From the NCBI GenBank assembly GCA_050084515.1, contig CM114271.1:37758001-37822000 (forward strand): DNA of 64,000 nucleotides. Reading direction: 5' to 3'. Source of the stretch: Blasia pusilla (Eukaryota; Marchantiophyta; Marchantiopsida; Blasiales). Position 1 is the first letter of the stretch. Each line of letters starts with the position of its first letter. The notes below the pieces were generated by a model that did not search any database, had not been told where the DNA came from, and saw nothing but the letters and a program-made list of their open reading frames with translations. Made by a program: the position numbers and the translations under genes. Positions 9,219 through 20,925 of the stretch are shown in pieces.

Positions 9219-11830
9219 GGTCTCGTGTACCGAAATCATCATTATCTATTACAATACTCTATATTATTATTACTTTAGTATACATCTTACGGAGAGTGTT
9301 TTCTTGATTCTTAGAAAATGTTTCACAACCCAATGTTTCTTAGATTTTGTGTGTCCTTTCCCTTCACGGATTATACCCTTTTTCCTTTTCGGGTTTTATT
9401 GTGAATCGGGTTCACGATGTCAGACAAAAGGAAGACTGACCGGACATTAAGACACATCTCTCTAAATCCTGTCTCTAGACCGTAAGGCCGAAACATGGTT
9501 CGGGAGTTTCTTTCGCGGTAATGGAGTCGGCATTGTTGGGAAATCTTTTTTATTTTCGGTAATTTTCCAATTTTTAAATTTTCTACACAGTTGTTCGGCT
9601 GATATTCGGAGAACGGACGAACGGGAAAAAAATTCCTTTTTGGACTTCATTCTCTACTAGTTGTAAGACAATTAATTGAGTTCAAGTTTTGCTTCCCCTT
9701 TTTGGGACTAACTTATCCACGGAAGAATTGAACTTTATAACACACATTTATTATTTTATTTATAATAAATAATTTAAAATTAATTACATATTATTAATTA
9801 TATTATTATTATATCATAATTAATTAATTAATAAGAATTTATTTGTCTAATAGCCACAATAGAATAAAATCGGATTTTCTAAAAGAACACATTCGTCCGA
9901 ATTGATGTTAAATAAAAATATTTATTTAAAATATAAGGAGTATTATTTCTGTCATAGCACCCTCATATAAACTTCATAGAAGTAAAAACATTTCTTTGTG
10001 TAATATTACATAGAAATAAATTATTTCCATAAAATAAAATTTGTTTATAAATTTTTTTCTAATAATTAAAAAAAAGTATCTCTTGGTAACTGGTTTATAT
10101 TAGAATGGGTGATCCTAGATGTTTAATCAAAAAAATAATGACATAATCTGGAAAATAGTAAAATATTTGTAATTTTTTCCCTTAATTCATATTTGATGGG
10201 AAGGGAAAATGAATCTTAATTGAGAAGGAATATTGTTTCAATTTTATTGGAGGATGGAATTACTTAGGGAAATATGGGAGAAGGAATAGATTTCATTTAA
10301 ATTTTAATTTAGGAATGGAATTTAATTAATTTTCTCAATATTATTTTTTAATTTTCAAGTGAGAAATATGATTATTTTTTAAAATAACCTATTTCCTATT
10401 TGATATTTCCAAAAAAAAAAGAGCTTCAATGGAAGACGGAATGATTTCATTACTTGAAATTAACCAAAAATCTAGATAATGGATATTATTTTGATGGAAA
10501 GAGAAGGTATTGTTCACACTTTAATAGAAAATTAAACTTATCTAAAACATTTTTTTAATTTTAAATTTTAGAAGTAGAGTATATTTATGGCCTCTACATG
10601 TGGGCTAATTTAAGATTTCCTCTTCCAGAATCCAGGTACGTTGTGTTTGCCTCATTTTTTCCTAAGCTCGTTACGCATGTCCAAGTGTGCATCCATATTA
10701 CGTGGAGGCTTTGATACCTTCCGATGGAAACCGCTCTCACATCTCGCATTAGGTCACTAAGTTCGGATTCGCGTCCTCAATCGAGCTCGCCTCCACGTTC
10801 TACAGATCAGGAAGAACCTTTACACTAGCTCTTGGACTCTCTCATTCCCTCATGCCCTATCTACATTCTTGCCCACAGTGAGGAAGCGCAAGTGAGGTCA
10901 CGCTCTACCTTGCTCTCATCGTCTCATCTTGATTTGAGTCACGGCCCTCAAGTGACTTTGTTTGCACGCGTGTTCACACTCTACCACGGTCTGCACCTCA
11001 CAATTTTGTTTCAATCGTGACCCTGTATTGTCTGCGTTTGCAAATGTGTTAGCTCTATAACTTACCTGAACATCTGCTCTATATCTCTATCTCTCTCTCA
11101 TTTCTGCACATTTTGCTTATATCTGCTCTTGGGTCTGCTCCATTTCGTACAAGTACTTCGTTGGCCCTCTACTTCACATTCCTTTATATTCGTCTTCATA
11201 GTTCAAGATTAGTTGTCTCTTTAAATCTGGAATCTGAAATCCTTCAGGGTACACATACGCTTATCTCTATGCGTCAACACGTGCCACACCTATCTTTTTT
11301 TGTCTCTGAGTCTCTGATTCATTGTCTGACAAGCTCACCACCGCCACTTCATCTTAGTCACAATTATAGCTCAAATACACTAGTATATTTGATCTGCTTG
11401 ATCAAATCACCACTTGATCTGCTGCTCTGAGTGGCATAGCCTCCTGTGTTTGTTTACTCGATGTATTACAATACTCACGAGCTTCTATTGGTTGTGACTA
11501 ATTTTTGCATGTAATTCCTACTCGATTGCTCAAAGTCACCATATATGCTCTTATATTTGAAAACAGGAAACCCTCTCTCTGTTTTTTTCTCTCTCTCTCT
11601 ACTCTTTCGATCATTGTATAAACTCTCATAAAATAGAATGGCAGAAGTTGTGCGGGCCATCGTCACATCTCTTCCTCTTTTGCGCGTAGCTAGAACCGTT
11701 TCTAGTGCCTACCCTCAAGAAACCAAGTGCAGGGGATAGCGTGACGAAATAGTTATATTTTTTAGAGTAGTAAGAGCGCAGATAGGCTCCCCCCTGCACA
11801 CCTGAGATCATAAAGCTGCTCTAGAGGGCA
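9219..11830. repeat. Duplicated non-coding block with AT-rich core
   Basis: Positions 9,219-9,700 have near-identical counterparts at 25,630-26,100 and 37,780-38,330. Positions 9,700-10,620 are strongly AT-rich, with related AT-rich DNA at 26,100-27,700, 38,330-38,612 and 43,157-43,770. Positions 10,620-11,620 match 43,790-44,740. No ORF of more than about 100 codons is convincing. The CT-rich stretch at 11,570-11,603 is short, while its counterpart at 44,745 has grown into a long CT microsatellite. Confidence 0.6.
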
Positions 11831-13166
11831 TGTGATTCTATCCTCATATTCCCAGATTGTAACCATAACCGACACAGCAGTTTCTCAATACCATCATTTA
11901 GCAGGGATATTCTCTAATACGCATCAATGGCTTGCTATTCCTTCTCAGCACAGCCACGTCTAGGGTGTTTTTCCCTCCTTCCTCCTTCCTCCGTCCAACC
12001 TTGCCATCATATTGATCAAAACTCTATAGAAAGTCAGGAATAAATCACTAGTTCATCTCAATTACATATGTGAGATACATTATCCACATTTTGTTGTACA
12101 TATTTTCAAGTATTTAATGTGTATTTGTTACTCACCACTTCACCAGTTTGGATATTTAGTTTGAAAGCTCATTCTGTAGTACTAAGCCTGTTTGTCCCGA
12201 CGGACAATCTTTTTTTCCCCTCTTTCAAGTATCCACGTACTATTGGCCTCTGCACATACCAGATTCCTACTCCGGGCATTGTGATGACGCGGTGAACCTC
12301 ATTCTCTTTAGAAGCTCAGTTTCTCACATAAATCGAGGCAAATCTCACAATAACATTGCTCTTATTCCGTCACATACCCCTTTACCTCTTTGATCAATTA
12401 CTTTTTCCCCTCAAACCTTTATTGCTGATGCTATTGGACAATAGGACATTGCATTTGGAGTTTCATGCATATATATTCTTCTTCTTCTTTTTTCCTGAAA
12501 GTTTTTGGATTATACCAGACACAACTAATATGTACTTCTAAAGTTCTCACATTGCCAAAGGTGTTAAATTGCACGTCGAGTTAATCCATCTAAAAGTAAT
12601 CACCTTTTGGTACACTTTAGAGGAAGTTCACGGATGTTTGAATCCATTGACTATGAATTCTTATTAATCGCACAGAGTTATTACTACAGCGTTACATTCC
12701 AGTTTGCTATTCATTTTGACAATAATCAATCAACGAGTGCTTCTGATACGCATAATCATCTCTCTTCACTTGAACTCTTCTTGTCTGAATATCGACCACA
12801 CATCAAGCAAGAAAGCCTACTTTGTATCTCATATTATTTCCATCTTCTGAATTTTCAGTCCTACTGCTTGCTACAGGAATAAATCAATTCATGCATGCTT
12901 TACACTCATTTATGTTTTTCCCTCCACGTGTATCTAAGCACATCGTGACAAGTATTCACAACTTGCCAACCGTTTGATATACATCTCATTGATATTTTGG
13001 AGTTTAGCATACTATTGCTCTTTTTGTATCTAAATATTGTATATTCATGCTTCCTGTACACACTGCTGCCCTTGCCGTACACTAAGCTATAACTTCCTAT
13101 TCAGCTTTTCTCCTAGCTAGTACACTCAACTCTATATTTTAACAACATATTAGTTAGAACAATTCC
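11831..13166. other. Unassigned sequence before the Helitron relic
   Basis: AT-rich DNA with many stops and no family match. It may include the 5' part of the Helitron. A 33-bp segment at 12,271-12,303 is repeated exactly at 45,085-45,117 in an unrelated context. Confidence 0.35.
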
Positions 13167-13475
13167 ATGGATGACCAGCTTGCTCATTCAACTCATTCAA
13201 CTTGTTTTTTTTATCATACATTAAAGATATTAGACAATAGAGCTCCGAGATGTTTGCGGGCAAGGAATACTTCTACTTCTACCCGCCTAGTTAGAAGCAG
13301 AGACACGACTTTCTTGAAACGCAAGAAATCTCGCTTGCATATTTCTAAGCATAGGGCTCGTTATAGGCACACCTTGGAAAATCAGTTAGCCTGTAAATCT
13401 ATTGCCTACTATTGGCCATTTGCTGATCAATTACTCTCCATATAGGAGTTAACGTATTTATCCATCATTTCATAG

Positions 13476-14600
13476 ATGTTGTGTTATGGTTATTGTGGAA
13501 TTGTAAAGTATTCCTCTCCTAAGGACCCCATGTCCACAATTTCCACATCTCAGTATCCTCCATATGCCTTATGTAATGGTTTTCTAACTGTCTATATTAT
13601 ACCCAAGATAGGTGAGTTTTATGCGTGTGATCCTTGTACCACTCTAGATCCCAGGACTTCACACAATATCTACATGACACCCTCTTATATCAAGCAGATT
13701 CTAGCTCTTAATCCCTTTCATCTTCAGCTACTATCAATGGTTGACTACTGTATTAGGATTATACAAAAGTATAACGGGTTCCACAAGGGATTTTTCAATG
13801 CAACATCACTTAAATACTCGCCTCTCATAGCATGGAACTTGGACTTTACTAGTATCCATGATCTTCAAGCCACAATCACAAGTTTGACACAGATCTTGGC
13901 CATAAATGTACAGATAAACCACCGTTACAGAGACTATAAGTGTTCACTTGAGTTGCCCAATGCATATGCTGGCCTCGTCATTCTTCCTTCTACTACAGTA
14001 AACACTATTGTTAAATCATCTCAAAGTAAAGGCCAAGTAACACATAGCATGTCCCATGATCCATATAAGCTAGATCTTAATTTGTTACAGGATGTTACTT
14101 ATTCCATACCCGTTCAAAGAAGTAATGCCTTTGATAAATTTGATGACGGCTCCATATTTTCAGAAATCAGGCCAATTATAGAGAACCTTTATTGATAGAC
14201 TTATTAGGGTCTTCCAATGATAAGAGGCTAACCATAGAAATAGGGATATTTCCCTTTCCTTTTCCGTATCTTTGGGGATTCTTTCCTAGTATTGGCTCTT
14301 TTTCAGATTATATGAAGTTAAGGTCAAGACAAATATTTAGACCTTTTTCACTTTACGAGCCATATCCTATGGTTATGCACCACCTAAGACAATCCATATC
14401 CCTTTCTTCTACATCGATATCTTGTTCTTTCATTCTTAATAGAGTTCTAGAAAAATGGAGAAGAGACAAGCCACACCTACCTGAGGAAGATCCATACTTT
14501 AATCTATCAAAATATTCATTGAGCCCTCAATTACCTGGTACTCCTGCTTGGCATCGCAAACACTTGAAAGATCTGAGAGCCATGGTAGCTAGATAAGGCA
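13476..14600 (+). pseudogene. Helitron N-terminal (helitron-like) region
   Basis: Two overlapping open stretches (13,476-14,195, 239 codons, and 14,192-14,596, 134 codons) read in different frames, so at least one frameshift is present. Content fits the domain upstream of Rep in plant Helitrons: a segment around MVMHHLRQSIS, then PGTPAWHRKHLKDLRAMV, the usual lead-in to the 'gmPt-fvTfs' Rep block. The run after 14,596 continues as GMPYTLTFDEVLPTRW beyond a stop. Assignment rests on order and motif resemblance only. Confidence 0.55.
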
Positions 14601-14950
14601 TGCCCTACACCCTTACATTTGATGAAGTTTTGCCTACAAGATGGACAGAGATTGGACATATAGAGAAAATAGTAACAAATTTCAGATAGTTCATTTATAT
14701 GGAGAGATACACATGCGGAGTGTGCACAACACTTCCAAACCAGATTGCACACATTTCTCTCCGAGTACATACTCTCGAGTCCCCATATCCTTGGTCATGT
14801 TATAGATTACATAATCAAATATGAGTTACAAAATAGAGGTAGCCTGCATTGTCACATAGTATTATGGAGACCTTCAAATGATATTGATAGAGTCACTTCT
14901 GGAACATGTGCTTACATTCCTAGCTCTACATGTTCAAATCCTCCATGACA
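14600..14950 (+). pseudogene. Helitron Rep nuclease region
   Basis: The frame at 14,745-14,948 contains KYELQNRGSLHCHIVLW, which matches the Helitron Rep motif in which an E-Q-RG segment is followed by a metal-binding H-x-H and a tryptophan. Just upstream, GMPYTLTF fits the preceding Rep block. The downstream tyrosine motif is not in an intact frame. In living elements this domain nicks and joins single DNA strands during rolling-circle transposition; here it is broken. Confidence 0.6.
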
Positions 14951-15497
14951 AGAAACAAATACTAGTTCCATTAGTCCAAATTCAATACTTCTTGATTATG
15001 TGACCTCTAAACAATTGCACCATTGTAAAGAAGGTGCTTATATCTGATTAGGAAAAACACAAGAAACCTTATTGTAGGCCACGTTTTCTGTTGACACAAA
15101 TCTAGCCACGATTCCATTCATTAACCCACAAACCATGCGTTGGGACTCATTATCAACCATCTCACCTTCATCGCAATGTTATACCATACCATCCATTAGT
15201 TTTTCTTTGCTTTGGGAAGCACACATGAACATACAAAGAGTCACAAATATAGATTGGTCCTTTTATCTTATCAAGTATGCATTAAAGTCGAACCCACAAG
15301 CTCACTTGATATTGATACGAAATTGCTAGGTGCCTTGGATTAGAAGCCTTGGATGAAGTTAGATTGAAGCTTATCTCATGAGTTGTTCAATCATTCGATT
15401 TCGCAATAGAAGCAAATTTAGCATCCATGCAAATACCTATAATATTCAGGTCCAGTCATCACAAATATATTGACTCAAACCCTCCCTCTCAAGATCT

Positions 15498-15878
15498 TTG
15501 TTATATAAGAATGCTTCAATTCCTTGTATCCACCCTGTTGAGCTATACTCTAATAGACCATCCTCTTTAGAAGATTTGACTTTCACACAGTATTGGACAA
15601 GTTATGATATATATAAGAGACCTACTAAGAAAAACATTACCACACTTGTAAGAATTGATTCTCTTGGAAATAGTGTTTATTCCCCATCCAGAGCTATCAA
15701 GTCTACAGAGTTTCACCCTTTACACAAGTGGAATGAGTCCTTTTATAACCTACTTTTACAGCGTATTCCATTTAGGTCAGAGCAAGATCTTCTTCTTCGA
15801 CTTCCACTCAGTGCAAACTTCTCCATGAATGTTTACATCGTGGCATTGTACAAGACATGGAGTCTATTACCTCATTAA
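15498..15878 (+). pseudogene. Helitron middle region fragment
   Basis: A 126-codon open stretch between the Rep and helicase relics. It includes FTQYWTSYDIYKRPTKKN and LHKWNESFYNLLLQRIPFRSEQDLL, comparable in place and style to the region between Rep and PIF1 in plant Helitrons (the 'eRy-LR-LL' type segment). It has no catalytic motif. The assignment depends on its position inside the element. Confidence 0.45.
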
Positions 15879-16139
15879 TACAAGCCCATCTTTGTTCGTA
15901 ACTTGTGGAGTACTGTCCATACTGCAAAAATAGTGTCAAAGTGTGCAAACATCTTCCAACCAAGTCTAGACAGTGATATACATTCATTCTTCGAAGGTGT
16001 TACCTCCATATCACAACCACGTTAGGAGAACAATACTACCCATATCTAGACAGATAGGATACTAAACACGTAACAACACAACTTATTCAAATATTTGCAA
16101 AACCTTTCCTCTACAATTTTCTGGCTCCAAGGATCTCCA

Positions 16140-17602
16140 AGTTGAGGAAAAAAAATCTTTGTAAATTTCATGTGTAAGTATTGGAGAAACAAAGGCTACT
16201 ATCTCCTCCTGGCAACTACTACAAGTATTGCAGCAGTACGTCTCCATCTTGAAGCAACTATAGTACATTATGCATTTTGCATACCACTTTGTGGAGACAT
16301 TCCTAACATACATGCTACATCCGATCCCTACATTAGGCTGTAGAGTGCAGACATTGTTATTATAGATGAATGTTCTATGCTCACTCCTTGTTTGATGCAG
16401 ATAATAGCCATGAGACTCAACCAAAGCAAGCCATGTTACAGCAATACACCTTTTTCTAACAGATTAATTTCCTTGGAAGTGACATGGCGCAGCTACCTCC
16501 TATGTGTACTCATACAGTTGAAGTTTTGTGTAGCACTTGTCACTCACTAACGTCTCCATTTCTAAGTAATTTTAAGAAGCTCGAATTAAAGACTCCAATA
16601 AGACACTCTGGCGATCTAGATTACCTTAGATTTCTGACTGATATTAGATCCTCACTACCATCAAAATCTGAAATTCACGCTTGCTTAAAATATTGTTTTG
16701 TCAATGAATCAGAAGCTGTAGACTTTATTTCACATGATACATTAATAGTTTGTTCATATCGCATTGATGCCCAAGTATTTAACACAGTATGTCTCAAGAG
16801 GTTCTTTGATACAATATCAATTATTCCTGTTGGAATAGCTACTAATGCACCTTCAATTCCAGAGTTAGCATCTTGGTTAGAAGATGAAGATTTTCATTAA
16901 TTGACATATATTGAAATTGGGTGCATTGTCATGCTAACCTCTAATATCAACTTGGAAATCCAAGCTGCAAACGGCTCTCATGCCATCATCTCAGCAGTTC
17001 ATTGTGTTGATCATGACATACATTCCATAACAATTAGAATTACTTCCTCGGGTCACTTTGTCAGTGTCACAAGGTCAAGCTTTCCTATACTAAGATATGG
17101 GTCTGGTTGCAAGTATTTGAAGAGGACATTTCCATTAATTCTTGGATATGCCATGATAAGACATAAAAGCTAGGGGCTAATTGTAAATGGTCGTTTTTTG
17201 TTCGTAATTAAGTCCGCCTTCATTGCTGGATTAGTTTATGTTATGCTTTCTAGAGTTCGCAATGAGCAACAGTTGCACATTCTTGGTCAACTATCTCGAG
17301 ATAATTTTTTGACAATTGGTCAAAGAACTAGTTCCCTTGCAACTTTTCTATGCCTCTACATTGTGCAAATGTCTACTAGTGAGACTATTTCGAGGACCAG
17401 AGGTAAAAAGCCAATGATGAAAACACATCAACTACATAACTCAACAACTATACCATCTCCAATCTATGATTATCATCTAGATTCTCAACAGACTCTGACA
17501 AAGAACTGCGAGAGCATCCTCTTAGCCTCAGGTCATTTCCTTGCAATAGTACACAATTTTCTCTATAGATATTCGCAGGTTCTCGATCTAACCATTGCAT
17601 AG
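16140..17602 (+). pseudogene. Helitron PIF1-type helicase region
   Basis: Ordered superfamily-1 helicase motifs appear on the plus strand: TTTSIAAVRLHLEATIVHY (motif Ia-like, about 16,212-16,270), IVIIDECSML (Walker B, about 16,351-16,380), then IEIGCIVMLTSNINLEIQAANG at about 16,907 ('cPVmllrNld-GLcNGTr' equivalent) and LVYVMLSRVRNEQQLHIL near 17,231 (motif VI). A Walker A GKT was not found where expected, near 16,100. Stops at 16,898, 17,171 and elsewhere break the frame. PIF1-like helicase unwinds the donor strand in active Helitrons. Confidence 0.7.
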
Positions 17603-17640
17603 GTTCCTAGAAGTTACATGGACTTTGCCAATATGATACT

Positions 17641-18954
17641 AAATGACATTCAAAGCATTCCTGAGCCGTTTACTCCACGAATTGTTTAGCCAATTGAGAA
17701 CCAAATGAGGTTCTATGACAACCTTAGCCTTGTTTCATTTTTGGTACCTCTACAATTCTTTAAGTAAAAAAATAAATTGAAATAAAGAAAGCCTTCAAAG
17801 AAAAGAAAAAGTACCAAAGTACCAAGTTAAGCTAAAATCCAACATGTTGTCCTTACACTATGATAGAGGGGGATTCAACCCCTTATTGAGTAAGAAGCTC
17901 AATCAGCCAACCTGTCATCCCCCTAGCATACTCCCTCCCACTAATTTACTCCCAATTCAACAGTGTCAAGTACACTCGAAGCAAAATCCACAAAAATATT
18001 GAATCCAACATGTTTCAAACATTAAAAAACTCACCAAGATCAACTCACACTCTAAATGTATGTAATGAAAGCATATAAGTCGAATGAATCAAGTATATAT
18101 ATATATATATTCTATCTTTAATCCTGATTTCATTATCAAGGTCACATTAGAAATCACCATTTCAAAATCAATCTATTGCACATTTATTACATCATAAGTA
18201 TACAAGGTTTTGTTATTAGATAAGCATGACCGGAAGACTTGTACCAATTATACATAACACGACAAATGCTTCCCTTCTGTCCAGGAGAAGATACACGCAT
18301 ATCCAAGAAGTCCAAGGATCTACGACGTCTTGACCAATATGAACCATTCTTTTAAATCATAAACACAATATACCCCAACAAAGATATGCTCCTTTCTGCA
18401 ACACTTGCCTCAACTGCAAGTTGTGTCTCTTTTCCCTTCTTTTTCTTTGACTTTGTTGATCTTGTGGAAGGACCAACGTTGTATTTCTTAAAACTCAGTT
18501 GTTATTACATTAGTTTATACTTTCATTAAACCTCAAATATTTTTCCCCTTTTCCTCTACAAGTTTAATATCATAATTTTATGAAACTATGAAATATCTTT
18601 TGCTTATGTCTCTTGTATCTTATCTTCCAATCACTTTTTTATGAGTTGCAACTTTGTTCAACACCGCTTCACTTAATCTCCCAATCTGGATATACATATA
18701 ATCATCCACTCGAGATGACCATATTCTATTTCTAACTATTTATCAAAACTCCAACATATTGCTACATTTCTACTAAATTTACATAGTTTCAATATTCATA
18801 ACAACAATTCTATTTAAAGACATCACATCTAATATATAACTTTCCAATTACAAGCTAACAAGAATTTATATTCCAAACAAATTCAATGGCTCTAAACATG
18901 AAATCAAGACTTCACACAAGCTCGGTCTTCCATCATTTGAGAAGTTTTATTTTT
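17641..18954. other. Unassigned AT-rich sequence after Helitron
   Basis: No gene is seen. It contains a short TA dinucleotide run (about 18,094-18,111). The segment 18,058-18,132 is repeated at about 44,884-44,960, next to the first palindrome of the 45-kb cluster. Confidence 0.4.
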
Positions 18955-19515
18955 ACGTCCTTATTCCCATTCTTACCAAACTCCCCCATATATTTCATTT
19001 ATTCCCTTTCATGAGCCCCTTTATAAATATTTTTACATTATTTAAAACTCAATTTTATAAAAGAGCACATTTTTGAGCATATGCGTTGTGGACCGAATAA
19101 TAAGGACCGTAGTGCTTTTCTATCGCAAAAGACACGTCACTCCAAGAGCTGCAAACTCTACGATTGAAGTAGAGTTTGGAGCTCGAGACTCTTATATACT
19201 CTCCGAAGGACAGTTCACCCAACGCAGTCATCCATCCAGAGTTTTGATCGCTGATCACCTTCGAGAAAAACTTGTCCTTACGATCCATGATGGTGCAAGA
19301 GCATGCTTCCCAAATAAAAAAAAAGCACTAGACTAAAAATTGTGTGGGCATCTGATGGCCAAATAAATCATCTCAACGATACACCCGATTGCACTCGGTT
19401 AAATGAGCTAGCTTTGGTTACCACAGACTCAATCTCACGGACTCTCATTCTTTATCTGTAACCTGACTCCATTCCATAATTGATGTTGATAAATTTAAAT
19501 TACGACTTATCATGA
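18955..19515. repeat. PR-10 unit left flank, gene pair missing
   Basis: Positions 19,070-19,515 correspond to 27,765-28,265 and 60,700-61,070, the sequence that lies beyond the 3' end of the minus PR-10 copy in units 2 and 3. Here the PR-10 genes do not follow: at about 19,516-19,523 the sequence switches to the 6.1-kb block shared with 52,340. Positions 18,955-19,095 are also an inverted counterpart of 22,430-22,625. Confidence 0.65.
19146..19184. repeat. Copy-specific hairpin in PR-10 flank
   Basis: A 16-bp inverted repeat with one mismatch (left arm 19,146-19,161 GAGCTGCAAACTCTAC; right arm 19,169-19,184 GTAGAGTTTGGAGCTC) encloses a 7-base loop. The right arm is the ancestral sequence shared with the other units; the left arm is unique to this copy. 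Confidence 0.75.
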
Positions 19516-19522
19516 AAATATG

Positions 19523-19882
19523 TACTTCATACAAAGGATTCTTGGGGGAAGACTTAGTGGATGAGATGCTCGCGAAGGGTGCGCAGATCAAGAAGAAGAC
19601 TTGGGCGGATACATACATCACCCAAGAGGGCGCCACGATTCTGTCTTTGGTCAAAAATTTAGGCTTCCAAGAAAAATGCCACATAGGAGTTGGAGCGGAG
19701 GGAAATTTTTTGGCATCGAAGCGAGCAAAGTTCATTCAGACTGCTATGTCAGCAGTCACCAAGTACACTACGAGCAAGATGCAGCGGTACATTGCCATCC
19801 TCAACCCAGATCTTTGCTAGGACTTCTACAAGGAGTTGAAGGCGATCATTAAACGCCACAGGAAGAGGGACGAAGATCTATA
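19523..19882 (+). pseudogene. C-terminal exon of unknown element protein, copy 1
   Basis: This encodes the same sequence as 52,338-52,697: GFLG-DLVDEMLAKGA, a KKKTWADTYI stretch, KCHIGVGAEG, then a lysine/arginine-rich tail ending DEDL in the intact version. Here the frame stops early at 19,818-19,820 (TAG where the other copy has a codon), with the tail preserved beyond in the same or an alternate frame. No known domain was recognised. At its left edge the sequence joins PR-10 flank directly, so the exon has lost its upstream gene. Confidence 0.5.
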
Positions 19883-20050
19883 AGGTCGAATTGGGGAAAA
19901 GGTCTCATTAGACCGCGTCCACAGGTTAGCACTTTCAGGAATATCCGAATTTAGGTGGATCCGACTGATGAAAATTAGTCTTGAGGGGACTCAAGCACAA
20001 AAACAGGCAGCACATCATCCTCCGGGGGTATCAGACCCTCCCATCTCTCA

Positions 20051-20619
20051 TTGGCTGAGAGAATGGTCTTTCTCGGACTGCGGTATGTGGAATTCTCTGT
20101 TCAATTCGGGCTTCAATTTGAACCTTCTCTGAGTTTACAATTACAAGAATTCAAAGATGCTGATTGGGCAAGAAGCGTGTCTGATGGACACTCCATATAT
20201 GGTTATTCATTTACTTTGGGAAGCCCAATTACAAGTCTATAGTTACTTTATCTTCAAGAGAGGATGAATACAAATGAGCAATCAATGTAGCATGTGAGGA
20301 GGTGTGGCTTCATCAATTACTTGTTGAGATTGGTATTAGTAACTTAAGACCTAGAGTAATATATGCAGAAAATATTAGTAGCATCAAACTTGCTAATAAC
20401 CCTATGTTTCATGCTTATACAAAGCATGTTGAGATGCACTATCATTTTATGAGAGAGAAAATTCTTGCAAGAGAAATTGATCTTGTGTATATAGGTATAG
20501 ATCAGCAAATTGCTAACGTTTTTACAAAGGCATTGTCTAGAGATAAGTTTGAGATGTTTAGAAACAATTTAGGCGTTACAAATCTAAATATGAGCTTGAG
20601 AGGAAGTATTGAAGATTGA
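20051..20619 (+). pseudogene. Ty1/copia RNase H fragment, copy 1
   Basis: Open pieces 20,051-20,242 and 20,302-20,619 encode copia RNase H: ...FKDADWARSVSDGHSIYGY (catalytic D region), then VWLHQLLVEIGI, NISSIKLANNPMFHAYTKHVE, HYHFMREKI, and the terminal SLRGSIED-stop typical of copia polyproteins. The two pieces are separated by a deletion and frameshift at about 20,240. The upstream RT is absent. The LTR-like repeat follows directly. Confidence 0.75.
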
Positions 20620-20925
20620 GTTACACACGAGATCATGAGACACTTGAACTGCTATATTTGGTACTCACGCAAAGTAGGGAAGCTTGATCTTGGTTAGTCA
20701 GTGAAGTGCGCTTATCTTAACTAAGGTTAGTCAATCACAATTAGTCTAACCAGAGACTATGGTTAAGATTAGGGTTAGGGTTGCTTGTACATACCCTATA
20801 TAATTGAGAAGGGGATCACCCTCCACTCATTCTCTCATTACAAAATTTTGTTCTCCACGGTGATGAGTGAATGTGAGAGCCGTTTCCCACCAGTTATGCT
20901 TCTTTAGCAATTTTCTACATATTCA
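20620..20925 (+). repeat. Copia LTR-like remnant, copy 1
   Basis: It follows the RNase H stop, as a copia 3' LTR should. It has a TATA-like site at 20,797-20,804 (CCTATATAATTG) and a downstream CTTCTTTAGCAATTTTCTA end, homologous to 456-775 and 53,453-53,750. A short TTAGGGTTAGGG stretch at 20,769-20,782 is part of this LTR and not telomeric. Confidence 0.6.

Larger units (their letters stand above)
13167..17640 (+). mobile_element. Helitron rolling-circle transposon, decayed
   Basis: A series of plus-strand open fragments lies in the order expected for a RepHel protein: an N-terminal helitron-helicase-like region (13,476-14,596), a Rep nuclease motif (14,745-14,948) and a PIF1-type helicase (about 16,140-17,600). 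Stops and frameshifts separate the fragments, so the element is not autonomous. The 5' TC and 3' CTRR-hairpin ends were not identified, and the boundaries are those of the coding relics. It has no counterpart in unit 2, where the sequence passes from the CT repeat almost directly to palindrome-bearing DNA. Confidence 0.7.

Noticed and set aside
10832-11020. ORF shared with 44,008-44,235
   Set aside because: The C-terminal ends differ by frameshift between the copies, the sequence is in a non-coding repeat block, and no domain is recognisable.
20769-20782. TTAGGGTTAGGGTT, resembling plant or vertebrate-type telomere repeats (also at 53,602-53,615)
   Set aside because: It has only about two units and is part of a copia LTR-like repeat; the related copy at 625-635 has a diverged version in the same position.
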